From positions 1 through 64,000 of the forward strand of contig BEIE01000005.1 of assembly GCA_002898255.1 (NCBI GenBank): a DNA stretch of 64,000 bases, in the 5' to 3' direction. The DNA is from a bacterium HR28 (GTDB taxonomy: Bacteria; Chloroflexota; Chloroflexia; Thermomicrobiales; Thermomicrobiaceae). Made by a program: the position numbers and the translations under genes. Under the pieces are notes generated by a model that saw nothing but the letters and a program-made list of their open reading frames with translations, searched no databases and had not been told where the DNA came from. Shown in pieces: positions 1 through 8,237 of the stretch. Within the stretch, counting starts at the first letter, position 1, and each line of letters opens with the position of its first letter.

Positions 1-1
1 C

Positions 2-802
2 CTCCACCATGGCATGAGCGGGGTGGCCGGTGCCGAGTTCTTCGGCGACTTCGCCGACGGCCCAGCCGTCAAGGCCGCTATCCTCGAGGCCGGCAAGGAG
101 TTCGGTATCCGGCACGTGGGAAGCCGAGCATACGCAACCAACACATTGGAGTCCGGCTGGATTCCCAACCCGTTGCCGGCGATCTACACCAGCCCGGAAC
201 TGCGGGGCTATCGGGAGTGGCTCCCGGCCACGGCCTATGAGGCAGTAGGGTCGCTGGGTGGGAGCTTTGTCAGCCCCAACATCGAGGACTACTACTTGAC
301 TCCGTGGGATCTGGGGTATGGGCGCCTGATCAAGTTTGACCATGACTTCGTGGGGCGGGCGGCGCTGGAGCGCATGAAGGACCAGCCGCACCGTAAGAAG
401 GTGACGCTGGTGTGGGACCCGGAGGAAGCGGCCCGCGTGGTGGGTAGCCTCTTTACCCAGCCCAAGGGCCAGCGCTACAAGTACTTCGATCTGCCGCTGG
501 CGCAATATGCGACGTGGATGTATGACGCTGTCCTCAACGATGCCGGTGAAGTCGTCGGCTTCGCCATGTTCACTGGCTTCAGCTCCAACGAGGAGCGTGT
601 GCTTTCCCTCGGCACGGTCGCCCCGGAGTACGCCAAGGAAGGGACGCGGCTGCGCATTGTGTGGGGCGAGCCGAATGGTGGATCGCGCAAGCCGTCGGTC
701 GAGCGGCATGTGCAGACCGAGGTCTGGGTAACGGTTGGACCGGTTCCGTACGCAGAGCCCGCCCGCCGCTACCGCGAACAGTTGGCGCGCTCGCGGCAGT
801 AA
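2..802 (+). CDS. GcvT/LigM-like aminomethyltransferase-family protein, C-terminal part
   Basis: The reading frame is open to the left edge, so the start lies outside the window; the visible part is about 266 residues. It resembles the folate-dependent aminomethyltransferase fold, especially the LigM (vanillate/3-O-methylgallate O-demethylase) and dimethylglycine-oxidase-like branch. Visible features are the N-terminal HHGMSGVAGAEFFGDF stretch, a central YYLTPWDLGYGRLIKFDHDFVGR segment typical of the GcvT domain, and a C-terminal beta-barrel ending in a GPVPYAEPARRYREQ tail. Such enzymes move a methyl or methylene group to tetrahydrofolate in the cytoplasm. Substrate cannot be read from the sequence. 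A hairpin follows the stop codon. Family assignment is fairly secure; the LigM label is not. Confidence 0.7.
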   Translation, partial: LHHGMSGVAGAEFFGDFADGPAVKAAILEAGKEFGIRHVGSRAYATNTLESGWIPNPLPAIYTSPELRGYREWLPATAYEAVGSLGGSFVSPNIEDYYLTPWDLGYGRLIKFDHDFVGRAALERMKDQPHRKKVTLVWDPEEAARVVGSLFTQPKGQRYKYFDLPLAQYATWMYDAVLNDAGEVVGFAMFTGFSSNEERVLSLGTVAPEYAKEGTRLRIVWGEPNGGSRKPSVERHVQTEVWVTVGPVPYAEPARRYREQLARSRQ

Positions 803-826
803 ACAGCCTCTCCGTGGACTCGTCCG

Positions 827-852
827 AGCTCCCCAGGGTGACCTGGGGAGCT
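827..852 (+). terminator. Hairpin after the methyltransferase gene
   Basis: An 11-bp perfect stem, AGCTCCCCAGG with CCTGGGGAGCT, closes a 4-nt loop 24 nt after the stop codon. The downstream tract (TTGTTCGCTT) is only moderately T-rich, so this is a probable rather than textbook intrinsic terminator. Confidence 0.6.
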
Positions 853-891
853 TGTTCGCTTCTGGTACAGCAGACCAAGACGATGCTCATC

Positions 892-921
892 CTGGCAGAA
901 GCACTGCGGTGTCCGTACACT
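892..921 (+). promoter_or_regulatory. Probable sigma70-type promoter of dgt-dnaG
   Basis: CTGGCA at 892-897 and TACACT at 916-921 are separated by 18 bp. Transcription would begin near 928, just after an alternative ATG at 925. That favours the ATG at 952 as the dgt start. Confidence 0.45.
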
Positions 922-951
922 TCCATGGGAGAGGAACGGACACAGACAACC

Positions 952-2007
952 ATGCCAACGATCCGCGAACAACTCGAAGAACATGAAGATGCTTGGCTCC
1001 ATCCGGCTGCGACGCGCAGTCGTCAAGCCACACGGCAGCGATACGAGCCGGAGTGTCCTCTTCGCACTGCATTCCAGCGCGATCGCGATCGGATCATCCA
1101 CTCGAAAGCATTCCGGCGGCTTAAGCACAAGACGCAGGTCTTTATCGCGCCGAGCGGTGACCACTTTCGGACACGTCTGACGCATACCCTGGAAGTGACG
1201 CAGATTGCCCGAACGATTGGTCGTGCGTTGCGGCTCAATGAGGATCTCATTGAGGCGATTGGTCTCGCCCACGACCTTGGCCATACGCCCTTCGGACACA
1301 CGGGGGAACGAGCTCTCGCTGCCGTCTTCCCAGGTTTTCGCCACAATGAACAAAGCCTCCGCGTTGTCGATCGGCTGGAACGAGACGGTCACGGGCTGAA
1401 TCTCACTGACCCAGTACGCGACGGGATCCTGCGACACTCTAAAACGATGGAGAGTCTCTCCAGTCCAGTGGCCGGCTGGCCCACGACCCTTGAGGGTCAG
1501 GTGGTCAAGATCAGTGATGGTATTGCCTATATCAACCACGATCTCGATGACGCACTCCGAGCGGGCCTCATCACCCTGGACGACGTTCCGCGTGAAATTC
1601 TGGATATCCTTGGTTGGACGCACGGCGAGCGTATCCACCGGCTCGTTGCAGACGTCATCGCGACCTCGGCACCACTGTTGGAGACATTCACTCCTGGACA
1701 GCCAGTGGTTCGTCTCTCTCCCGAACTCGAGGATGTGGCCAACCGGCTCCGCCGCTTCTTGTTCGAGCGTGTCTACGAGCCTCTCAACCAGCTTGAGTCA
1801 ACGCGAAAGGCGGAACGACTCATCCAGTTCCTCTATGAACACTACGTTCGGCACCCAGAGGATATGCCAGAAGACTTCCGTCGGAACCTCACCGACGAGC
1901 CAGTGGAACGGATTGCTGCTGACTACGTCGCGAGCATGACTGACCGGTACGCTCTCGCCTGTTTTGAGGCGATCTACGTGCCTCGATTCTGGTCGTTCGT
2001 CGGGTGA
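952..2007 (+). CDS. dgt: Deoxyguanosinetriphosphate triphosphohydrolase-like protein
   Basis: A 351-residue HD-domain phosphohydrolase of the dGTPase family, which hydrolyses dNTPs to the nucleoside and triphosphate. The metal site is visible: His78 (RLTHTLEV), His107-Asp108 (LAHDLGHTPFGH) and a downstream Asp in the HD fold. The FRRLKHKTQVF motif near residues 54-64 is typical of the family. The length matches the short bacterial dGTPase-like class. I chose the ATG at 952 (MPTIREQLEEHEDAW), which has GAGAGGAA upstream, over longer in-frame starts because the likely promoter lies inside the longer versions. dnaG begins 4 nt after the stop, so the two are probably co-transcribed, an arrangement common in Chloroflexota and Firmicutes relatives. 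Confidence 0.9.
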   Translation: MPTIREQLEEHEDAWLHPAATRSRQATRQRYEPECPLRTAFQRDRDRIIHSKAFRRLKHKTQVFIAPSGDHFRTRLTHTLEVTQIARTIGRALRLNEDLIEAIGLAHDLGHTPFGHTGERALAAVFPGFRHNEQSLRVVDRLERDGHGLNLTDPVRDGILRHSKTMESLSSPVAGWPTTLEGQVVKISDGIAYINHDLDDALRAGLITLDDVPREILDILGWTHGERIHRLVADVIATSAPLLETFTPGQPVVRLSPELEDVANRLRRFLFERVYEPLNQLESTRKAERLIQFLYEHYVRHPEDMPEDFRRNLTDEPVERIAADYVASMTDRYALACFEAIYVPRFWSFVG

Positions 2008-2011
2008 TGTC

Positions 2012-3862
2012 ATGGGACGCGAAGACGTCGAGCGCGTACGCGAAGCGATCGACATCGTGGAACTCATCGGGAACTACCTGCCGCTCCAGAAAGCGGGCAA
2101 GAATTTCAAGGCTCTCTGTCCATTCCATCAGGAAAAGACACCGTCCTTCTACGTGTTTCCGGAAACGCAATCTTTCTACTGCTTCGGCTGCGGCGCCAGT
2201 GGCGACGCTATTACTTTTCTCATGCGTACCGAACACCTAAACTTCCGCGAGGCACTCGAACGCCTGGCCGAACGTGCTGGTATCACCCTCACTCCACTCC
2301 GGCCCGCTGACAGGGTGGAAGACGAGCGGCGCCAACGGTTAGTCGAGCTGAACCGGCTGGCAGCTGCATGGTTCTCACACGTGCTGTGGTCGACCGCGTT
2401 CGGTGAGCCGGCACGCGACTATCTCGCTCGACGTGGTGTCGACCGCGCGACAGCGGAGCGCTTCGGGCTCGGCTTCGCTCCTGAGGCCTCAACGGCTCTG
2501 CTGCGCTATCTCACGCGACACGGCGCGTCCCCCGAGGAACTCGTGGAAGCCGGCCTTGTCGTCCGGCGCGAGGATGGTTCGGTCAGCGATCGGTTCCGCA
2601 ACCGGCTCATCTTCCCCATCCGCGACCAGCAGGGACACGTGCTCGGCTTTGGCGGTCGGACCCTGGGTGACGCCCACCCAAAGTACCTCAACTCGCCCCA
2701 AACCTTGCTTTTTGACAAAGGACGCGTCCTCTACGCGATCGACCTTGCAGAAGAGTCCATCCGTCAGCAGCGTACCGTCATCGTCGTCGAAGGGTATCTT
2801 GACGCCATTACCGCCCACCAGTTTGGTTACACCAATACTGTTGCCTCGTTAGGCACCGCACTGACTGAGCGACAAGCGCGACAACTTCGGAAGCTCGCCG
2901 ACCGGATTTTGCTCGCACTCGATGCCGATACGGCTGGGCGCCAGGCCACGCTGCGCGGCCTCGAGCTGCTCCGCACCACGCTCGCCGACCAAGAACGGCC
3001 GGTCGCTGACCCGTGCCAGTTGATCCGCTTTGAGCGGACACTCGGCATCGAACTCTCGGTCATCGTGTTGCCCGAAGGCTATGACCCCGACGACCTCATT
3101 CGTACTGACCGCGCGCGATGGGACCATGCGCTCGCCCAACCTGTTCCCCTCGTTGATTACTATCTCGACGTTCTACTCGGTGAGCAACGACCGGCTGACT
3201 CCCGAGCTGCGACCGAGTTCCTTCAGCGTGTTGCTCCCGTGCTCACCGAACTCGGCGATCCCGTCCAGATTGACCTCTACACACGCTTCATTGCCCGCCG
3301 CCTTCAGCTGCCAGAGGAAACCGTTCGGCGTGCGCTCGCCACCTACCGGCGCCGCCCGCTGAGCGCGGTCAAGGCTCCGACAAATCCGTCTGCAGGCACT
3401 CGTCCACTTACTCCGGAACAGCAATTTGTGGCGCTCCTGCTCCGCTATCCCGAAGTAGCCCGCGGACTCGCCGCTGAACTTGACGATGAGACACTCCTCG
3501 ATGCACAACATCGAGAACTTCTCGGGCTTGTGCTTGTTGGACGCACCCTCGAAGACGCGGATATTCCGGAAGAGCTGCGTCACTATGCGCAGACACTGCG
3601 TGAGCGAATTGCAGCACAACCGGAACTTCCGCTCCCTCTCGCCAGGCAGGCCATCCGCGACGCCTTTCGGCGGCTTCGTCGGGAACGCCATGACGAACGG
3701 TTGCGTTCACTCCTCAGCGAGGTGCGTGCGGCCGAGGAATCAGGCGATCGTGCAGCACTCCGAACAGCGCTCGAGCTCGTTGAGGCGCTGAAGCAACGCT
3801 TCCCGGAGTTCTACCCCGAGCCGAGCCCGTACTTCCGCGATACCCGGGATCCTGTCACGTAG
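2012..3862 (+). CDS. dnaG: DNA primase
   Basis: A 616-residue primase that makes RNA primers at the replication fork. The N-terminal zinc ribbon is complete: Cys36-Pro-Phe-His39 and Cys57-Phe-Gly-Cys60. The DnaG catalytic core follows, and the Toprim domain shows VVEGYLDAI near residue 258 and LALDADTAG near residue 303, the metal-binding Glu and Asp residues. The C-terminal third (residues about 470-616) is helical and corresponds to the helicase-binding region. The ATG at 2012 comes 4 nt after the dgt stop. The 3' end overlaps the convergent selA by 8 bp, so neither gene has room for a terminator between them. No rpoD follows, unlike the classical macromolecular synthesis operon. Confidence 0.96.
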   Translation: MGREDVERVREAIDIVELIGNYLPLQKAGKNFKALCPFHQEKTPSFYVFPETQSFYCFGCGASGDAITFLMRTEHLNFREALERLAERAGITLTPLRPADRVEDERRQRLVELNRLAAAWFSHVLWSTAFGEPARDYLARRGVDRATAERFGLGFAPEASTALLRYLTRHGASPEELVEAGLVVRREDGSVSDRFRNRLIFPIRDQQGHVLGFGGRTLGDAHPKYLNSPQTLLFDKGRVLYAIDLAEESIRQQRTVIVVEGYLDAITAHQFGYTNTVASLGTALTERQARQLRKLADRILLALDADTAGRQATLRGLELLRTTLADQERPVADPCQLIRFERTLGIELSVIVLPEGYDPDDLIRTDRARWDHALAQPVPLVDYYLDVLLGEQRPADSRAATEFLQRVAPVLTELGDPVQIDLYTRFIARRLQLPEETVRRALATYRRRPLSAVKAPTNPSAGTRPLTPEQQFVALLLRYPEVARGLAAELDDETLLDAQHRELLGLVLVGRTLEDADIPEELRHYAQTLRERIAAQPELPLPLARQAIRDAFRRLRRERHDERLRSLLSEVRAAEESGDRAALRTALELVEALKQRFPEFYPEPSPYFRDTRDPVT

Positions 3863-5270
3863 GACGCAGAACCCGTCGCAGTGCCTGCACAAGCGCATCG
3901 TCTTGCTCAGGAAGGACAGTGCGAACATCCAGCAGGAGGCGATCGTCTTCAACCCTCCCGACGACTGGTGGCTGACCAATCCGCAAGCGACGCGCCAACT
4001 CCTCAACCGAAAGACCGGGCACCCTTCGCGCGATCGTCGCCGCCGGTATGGCGAGTGCCACGCTGGGCAACGTCTCTCCCGGCAGCGATCCGCCACCGAC
4101 CGTCGCCTCAGTGCGGATGATTTCCCCCTCAATGATATCTGCTAACTGTTCGGCCCAGACTCGGCAACGCTGAGCGAGCACCTCAACCGGCGCGGCGATC
4201 ATGCGCCAGACCGGGATCTTCTCGACTGCCTCGCCACGCAGGTAGTGGCGCAGTGTCGCAGCGGTCCCCGCAAGTGCCGTCTTATCGGCACGGACTGCAC
4301 GGGCCAGCGGATGACGTTCGACGCGCTCGATCAACTCCTTTCGCCCCACGATGATCCCAGCCTGTGGGCCACCCAGTAACTTGTCCCCGGAAAAACAGAC
4401 GAGGTCGGCACCGGCGGCGATTGCCTCCTGGACGGTCGGCTCGTGCGCTAGTCCAAAGGCAGCGGTATCGAGCAGGGCACCACTGCCGAGATCTTCGATC
4501 AACAAGAGCCCACGCGAATGCGCGAGTTCCGCGAGTTCCCGCAGTTCGGGCTGCGCCGTGAAGCCGATAATACGGAAATTGCTCCAGTGCACCGAGAGAA
4601 TGGCTGCTGTCTCGTCGGTGATCGCCTCGGCATAGTCGCGGACATACGTCCGGTTCGTTGTACCGACCTCGACCAGACGGGCACCACTCTGCCGGAGCAC
4701 ATCGGGGATGCGGAACCCCCCGCCGATCTCCACAGCCTGACTGCGTGAGACCAGGACCGAACGACCCGCACAGAATGTGCTTAGGACGAGGAGCACCGCT
4801 GCTGCATTGTTGTTGACGACCAGCCCCGCCTCGGCTCCAGTGAGCAACGACAAGAGACGACTGAGTTCGGCCATGCGGCCGCCGCGGCGGCCAGATTCCA
4901 GCTCAATTTCCAGCGCTGTGTAGCGGCGGGCAGCCTCCAGCATTGCGAGCGCTGCCTCCTCGCTCACCGGAGCTCGCCCGAGATTCGTGTGGATAATGAC
5001 ACCAGTGGCATTGATTACCGGTTCGAGACGTGGCCGTGTAAGGCGCTGAAGCTCATGCCGCAGCCACCCGACAACATCCGGGGGAGGCTCACCCGCGAGG
5101 ATGCGGCGACGCGCTGCAGCGAGCACCTCTTGGGCCACTTGGACAACTGCACGCTCACCGAGCGCCTCGGCAAACGGGTGGATCTCCGGGAGCTGCAGGA
5201 GTGTCGAGACAGCGGGAAGCGAACGAAGGTGCTGCTGCGGTTGAAGGTCGCGCGTCGAGCGCTCGTTCAT
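3855..5270 (-). CDS. selA: L-seryl-tRNA(Sec) selenium transferase
   Basis: A 471-residue PLP enzyme that converts seryl-tRNA(Sec) to selenocysteinyl-tRNA(Sec) using selenophosphate. The N-terminal SLPAVSTLLQLPEI segment, the INATGVIIHTNLGRAP motif and the PLP-lysine motif FSGDKLLGGPQAG (Lys near residue 297) are all characteristic. The start at 5270 (MNERSTRDLQ) is preferred because the longer open frame runs back through the tRNA-Pro gene. No selB, selD, tRNA(Sec) or recognisable selenoprotein is seen in this window, so the rest of the pathway must be elsewhere if it is functional. The 3' end overlaps dnaG by 8 bp. Confidence 0.93.
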   Translation of the reverse strand: MNERSTRDLQPQQHLRSLPAVSTLLQLPEIHPFAEALGERAVVQVAQEVLAAARRRILAGEPPPDVVGWLRHELQRLTRPRLEPVINATGVIIHTNLGRAPVSEEAALAMLEAARRYTALEIELESGRRGGRMAELSRLLSLLTGAEAGLVVNNNAAAVLLVLSTFCAGRSVLVSRSQAVEIGGGFRIPDVLRQSGARLVEVGTTNRTYVRDYAEAITDETAAILSVHWSNFRIIGFTAQPELRELAELAHSRGLLLIEDLGSGALLDTAAFGLAHEPTVQEAIAAGADLVCFSGDKLLGGPQAGIIVGRKELIERVERHPLARAVRADKTALAGTAATLRHYLRGEAVEKIPVWRMIAAPVEVLAQRCRVWAEQLADIIEGEIIRTEATVGGGSLPGETLPSVALAIPAATIARRVPGLSVEELARRLRIGQPPVVGRVEDDRLLLDVRTVLPEQDDALVQALRRVLRPT

Positions 5271-5292
5271 TCCCGGGCTCCGTGGTGATACG

Positions 5293-5314
5293 AAAAAGGC
5301 CGGCAAAGCCGGCC
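5293..5314 (-). terminator. Intrinsic terminator of tRNA-Pro
   Basis: On the minus strand GGCCGGC and GCCGGCC form a 7-bp stem with a 3-nt loop, followed directly by TTTTT. It lies 6 nt after the tRNA-Pro 3' end and separates it from selA, whose start codon is 23 nt further on. Confidence 0.85.
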
Positions 5315-5319
5315 ACCCG

Positions 5320-5394
5320 TCGGGGAGAGAGGATTCGAACCTCCGACCTCCGCGTCCCGAACGCGGCGCGCTAACCGGGCTGCGCCACTCCCCG
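5320..5394 (-). tRNA. tRNA-Pro (anticodon CGG)
   Basis: A complete cloverleaf can be drawn. The acceptor stem is CGGGGAG/CTCCCCG with discriminator A, the D arm is GCGC/GCGC, and the anticodon stem CCGCG/CGCGG carries the loop TTCGGGA, giving CGG. The T arm is GGAGG-TTCGAAT-CCTCT. CCA is not encoded. A promoter lies upstream and a terminator downstream, so it is its own transcription unit. Confidence 0.96.
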
Positions 5395-5408
5395 CTTATC
5401 CGGCGGCA

Positions 5409-5437
5409 GTATAGCATAGTGCACAGGAACTTGCCAA
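5409..5437 (-). promoter_or_regulatory. Promoter of tRNA-Pro
   Basis: On the minus strand TTGGCA (5437-5432) and TATACT (5414-5409) are separated by exactly 17 bp. The predicted start point falls a few bases before the mature 5' end at 5394. Confidence 0.8.
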
Positions 5438-5495
5438 GGAAACCTAGCCTGACGTCCCGGCAGTCGGCTAGAATTGACTATGTGCTGGGTGACGC

Positions 5496-5569
5496 GCCCG
5501 CGTAGCTCAGGGGAAAGAGCCGGGGCGTCCTAAGCCCTGTGGTCGGGGGTTCGAGTCCCTCCGCGGGCG
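5496..5569 (+). tRNA. tRNA-Arg (anticodon CCU)
   Basis: The acceptor stem is GCCCGCG/CGCGGGC and the D arm is GCTC/GAGC. The anticodon stem GGGGC/GCCCT carries the loop GTCCTAA, giving CCU, which reads the AGG arginine codon. The T arm is GGGGG-TTCGAGT-CCCTC. The base after the acceptor is G and CCA is not encoded. It is divergent from tRNA-Pro. Confidence 0.95.
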
Positions 5570-5657
5570 CCGAGTGTGTGGAGCCCGCCGCCACCGGCCA
5601 CTGGTGTCGGTGGTTTTGTTTCGGGCGCCTGCCCTCGGGAGGAGGGATTCCAGGCGA

Positions 5658-6962
5658 GTGGAGACAGCGATCGAGCACCGCGATTTCTTCCCTCCAGTCG
5701 GCATCCGGCGGGTGGCGATGATTAGCCTGCATACGTCCCCGCTCGCCCAGCCAGGTATCGGAAGCGCCGGCGGAATGAACGTCTATATCCGCGAACTCAG
5801 CCGTCACCTGGCACAGCGTGGTGTTGAGGTCGACATCTTCACCCGACGCGATCATCCTGATCTCCCCCCTGTCGTCGAGCCAGTCCCAGGCGTCCGCGTC
5901 CTGACGCTTGACGCTGGCCCTGCAACGTCCCTCGCCAAGGAGCGGCTGTTCTGTTACGTACCGGAATTTGTTAGCGAGTTGGCATACCGCGTTTACGGTC
6001 AGCAACGTCCCTACGATGTAATCCATGCACATTACTGGCTGTCCGGATGGGCCGCACACCTCCTCCAGCGATACTGGTCCATTCCGTTCGTTCAGATGTT
6101 TCATACGCTGGCTGTGCTGAAGAATGCGGTTCGGGCCAGCCCGCCAGAATCCGTGCTGCGCCTCCAAGTCGAGCAAGGATTAGCGCGCATCGCCGACGCA
6201 GTCATCGCCGCGAATCCGGATGAGCGTGAGACGATTGTAAGCGAACTCGGTGCCCCTCCAGGACGACTCTGCACTGTTCCGCCGGGGGTGGACGCAGAAC
6301 ATTTCCGCCCGCTGGACCGCGCTGCAGCCCGAGCCCAAATGGGAATCGAACCGAATCGGCCGACCGCGCTTTTTGTCGGCCGAATTGACCCTGTCAAGGG
6401 CATCGATACGCTTCTGCGCGCGTGGCAACGTGTCCACGCAACACTTGCGAAAGAGCGGCCACTTCTCCTCTTCCTTGGTGGAACCTTTCAAAATGGTCTG
6501 TATGGACCCGAGCCCGATCGGGCCTTAGCTCGTGTCATCGCCGAAGCCGAGACTCTCGGCCTTTCCGAGTCCATCCGTTTTCTTGGCTCGCGACCGCAAA
6601 GCGAACTCCCTCTCTTCTACAACGCTGCTGACGTCTGTCTTATTCCGTCACGGTACGAATCGTTTGGCCTCGTTGCCGTTGAAGCGATGGCTTGCGGCAC
6701 GCCGGTTATCGCGAGTCGTGTGGGGGGACTCCGTTTCAGCGTGGAACATGAGGTCTCGGGGCTGCATGTGCCCCCGGACGATCCGGATGCACTGGCCGCG
6801 GCAACGATCCGCACGCTCACCGATCACAGACTCCGCTCCCACCTCCAAGTTGGTGCACGGCAGGCCGCACTCCGCTACTCTTGGCACCGGGTCACGACCG
6901 CCGTCGTCAGGGTCTACGAACAGGTTGCACGCCGGGAAGCCTTACAGCCGTGTCCTGCGTGA
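5658..6962 (+). CDS. GT4-family glycosyltransferase, MshA-like
   Basis: A 434-residue retaining glycosyltransferase of family GT4. The N-terminal VAMISLHTSPLAQPGIGSAGGMNVY segment closely matches the start of MshA-type (inositol-phosphate N-acetylglucosaminyltransferase) and sucrose-synthase-related enzymes. FVGRIDPVKGIDTLLRAW marks the second Rossmann domain, and ESFGLVAVEAMACGTPVIAS is the nucleotide-sugar-binding EX7E motif. It is cytoplasmic. The GTG at 5658 is chosen because GGAGGAGGG lies about 12 nt upstream; an ATG at 5718 is an alternative that removes 20 residues. The B3/B4 gene follows after 18 nt. Acceptor and donor cannot be read from the sequence, so mycothiol synthesis is only one possibility. 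Confidence 0.85.
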   Translation: METAIEHRDFFPPVGIRRVAMISLHTSPLAQPGIGSAGGMNVYIRELSRHLAQRGVEVDIFTRRDHPDLPPVVEPVPGVRVLTLDAGPATSLAKERLFCYVPEFVSELAYRVYGQQRPYDVIHAHYWLSGWAAHLLQRYWSIPFVQMFHTLAVLKNAVRASPPESVLRLQVEQGLARIADAVIAANPDERETIVSELGAPPGRLCTVPPGVDAEHFRPLDRAAARAQMGIEPNRPTALFVGRIDPVKGIDTLLRAWQRVHATLAKERPLLLFLGGTFQNGLYGPEPDRALARVIAEAETLGLSESIRFLGSRPQSELPLFYNAADVCLIPSRYESFGLVAVEAMACGTPVIASRVGGLRFSVEHEVSGLHVPPDDPDALAAATIRTLTDHRLRSHLQVGARQAALRYSWHRVTTAVVRVYEQVARREALQPCPA

Positions 6963-6980
6963 GGGTGGAAAGGGTTGGCA

Positions 6981-7706
6981 ATGGTCCAGTTCTCGGTCGC
7001 CGAGGAAATCTTCACTAAGTTCCCGGACTATCTCGTCGTTGTAGTCGTCGCTCATCATGTCGATAATCGCTGCCATGTTGAAACTGCTCGTACTATCTTG
7101 GCCGAGACCGTACGCACAACGCAGGAACGGCTTGGAGGCACCGATCCGAAGGAACTGCCAGCGATTGCAGTCTGGCGACAGGCCTTCCGGGTGCTCGGCT
7201 GGTCAGCGAGTACCTATCAGAGCTCGGTGGAATCTCTCCTGCGGCGGACACTCAAGGGGAATCCACCGCCGAGCATCAATCCCGCGGTTGATCTTGCCAA
7301 TGCGGCCTCACTGCGCTTTCTGGTCCCGATCGGCGCTCATGATCTGGAGAGTGCCCCACAGGGACTCACTGTTCGACCAAGCCGGGCTGTGGATCGGTTT
7401 CTGCCGCTCAATGAGAGTGAGGCAGAGATCCCCGAGCCAGGTGAGTTCATCTATGCACACGCCGACGAAGTCCGCACCCGCCGCTGGGTCTGGCGACAGA
7501 GTCGACTTGGCCTTGTGACACCAGACTCACGCAGGATTTTCTTCCCAATCGACGCCTTCCGACACGTGACCGAGCAGGCGGCACACGAGGCGGCCGACTG
7601 GCTTGCCGAGCAACTCCGGACACTTCTCGGTGCGTCGATTTTGCGCGGAGTTGTCGATCGGGAGCACCCGGAGATCCACTTCAACGCAATCGAGCAGCCC
7701 TTGTGA
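6981..7706 (+). CDS. Free-standing B3/B4 tRNA-binding domain protein
   Basis: A 241-residue protein resembling the B3/B4 domain that, inside PheT, edits mischarged tRNA(Phe). Recognisable stretches are the middle INPAVDLANAASLRFLVPIGAHDLE and the FPIDAFRHVTE segment. Stand-alone copies are usually annotated as B3/4 domain-containing proteins and may act as trans-editing factors or bind amino acids. No aminoacylation domain is present. The ATG at 6981 has GGAAAGGG at an optimal distance; a TTG two codons upstream is less likely. It probably shares a transcript with the glycosyltransferase 18 nt upstream. Confidence 0.75.
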   Translation: MVQFSVAEEIFTKFPDYLVVVVVAHHVDNRCHVETARTILAETVRTTQERLGGTDPKELPAIAVWRQAFRVLGWSASTYQSSVESLLRRTLKGNPPPSINPAVDLANAASLRFLVPIGAHDLESAPQGLTVRPSRAVDRFLPLNESEAEIPEPGEFIYAHADEVRTRRWVWRQSRLGLVTPDSRRIFFPIDAFRHVTEQAAHEAADWLAEQLRTLLGASILRGVVDREHPEIHFNAIEQPL

Positions 7707-7933
7707 GGAGAGATCCTGATTACACGGCACTTCCAGATCACACCGTAGATTCCGACGGCATCAGCGCTGCCGCTGTGTTGCTCGATGCCTCACCAAGCTC
7801 GGCTCAGATGCGGGTTTCTCCTCGACCACATGGGGAGTTGAAACGTTGGGCTGACCACCTGAGGGGCGTAACATGCCATTTGCCGATGCAGTGCTCCGTT
7901 GTCAACGCCTCACAACCCATCACCGCGTTCCTC
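7707..7933 (+). other. Intergenic, no recognised feature
   Basis: The reading frames here are short, Pro/Arg/Ser-rich and lack convincing ribosome sites. I see no RNA gene and no strong terminator for the preceding gene. Confidence 0.5.
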
Positions 7934-7962
7934 TTGACAGTCAGACAGAAGACTGTTACGAT
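7934..7962 (+). promoter_or_regulatory. Promoter of the dapA-dapB unit
   Basis: A perfect TTGACA (7934-7939) is separated by 17 bp from TACGAT (7957-7962). The start point would be near 7969, leaving a leader of about 270 nt before dapA. Confidence 0.8.
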
Positions 7963-7998
7963 CCAATCGAGGCAGGCTCAGTAGGTGAGACGGATACC

Positions 7999-8112
7999 GT
8001 GACAACGCCAAGACGAGCCTACGAACTTACAGAAGCATCCCCGACCAGGCGCTTCTTGCCTGTTGCTCCCCGTCGTGTCTATCCCCTGAAACGCCGTTCC
8101 CTCACTCACTAG
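7999..8112 (+). CDS. Possible 37-residue ORF in the dapA leader
   Basis: A GTG at 7999 follows AGGTGAG at 9 nt spacing and lies about 30 nt after the predicted transcription start. It opens a 37-codon frame rich in Arg, Pro and Thr (MTTPRRAYELTEASPTRR at the N-terminus). It contains only one lysine, so it is not an obvious lysine attenuator. No U-tailed terminator follows before dapA. It could be a translated leader, a small protein or chance. Confidence 0.3.
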   Translation: MTTPRRAYELTEASPTRRFLPVAPRRVYPLKRRSLTH

Positions 8113-8237
8113 CTCCGCTGTACAAGACGCTTGTCCACATCCAATTTGCCGGAAGCGGTGAGGCGTGCCTTTCCGGTGCCACATCGGATGGTCACGCGGT
8201 CATCGTGCAACGTGTTCGGAAAGACGGAGGGAACGGC

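Noticed and set aside
661..951. Upstream extension of dgt by 97 codons
   Set aside because: It overlaps the previous gene in another frame, includes a terminator and promoter, and has no family similarity before the ATG at 952.
5271..5417. Longer selA start reading through the tRNA region
   Set aside because: The extension translates the antisense of tRNA-Pro and its terminator; the ATG at 5270 is the plausible start.
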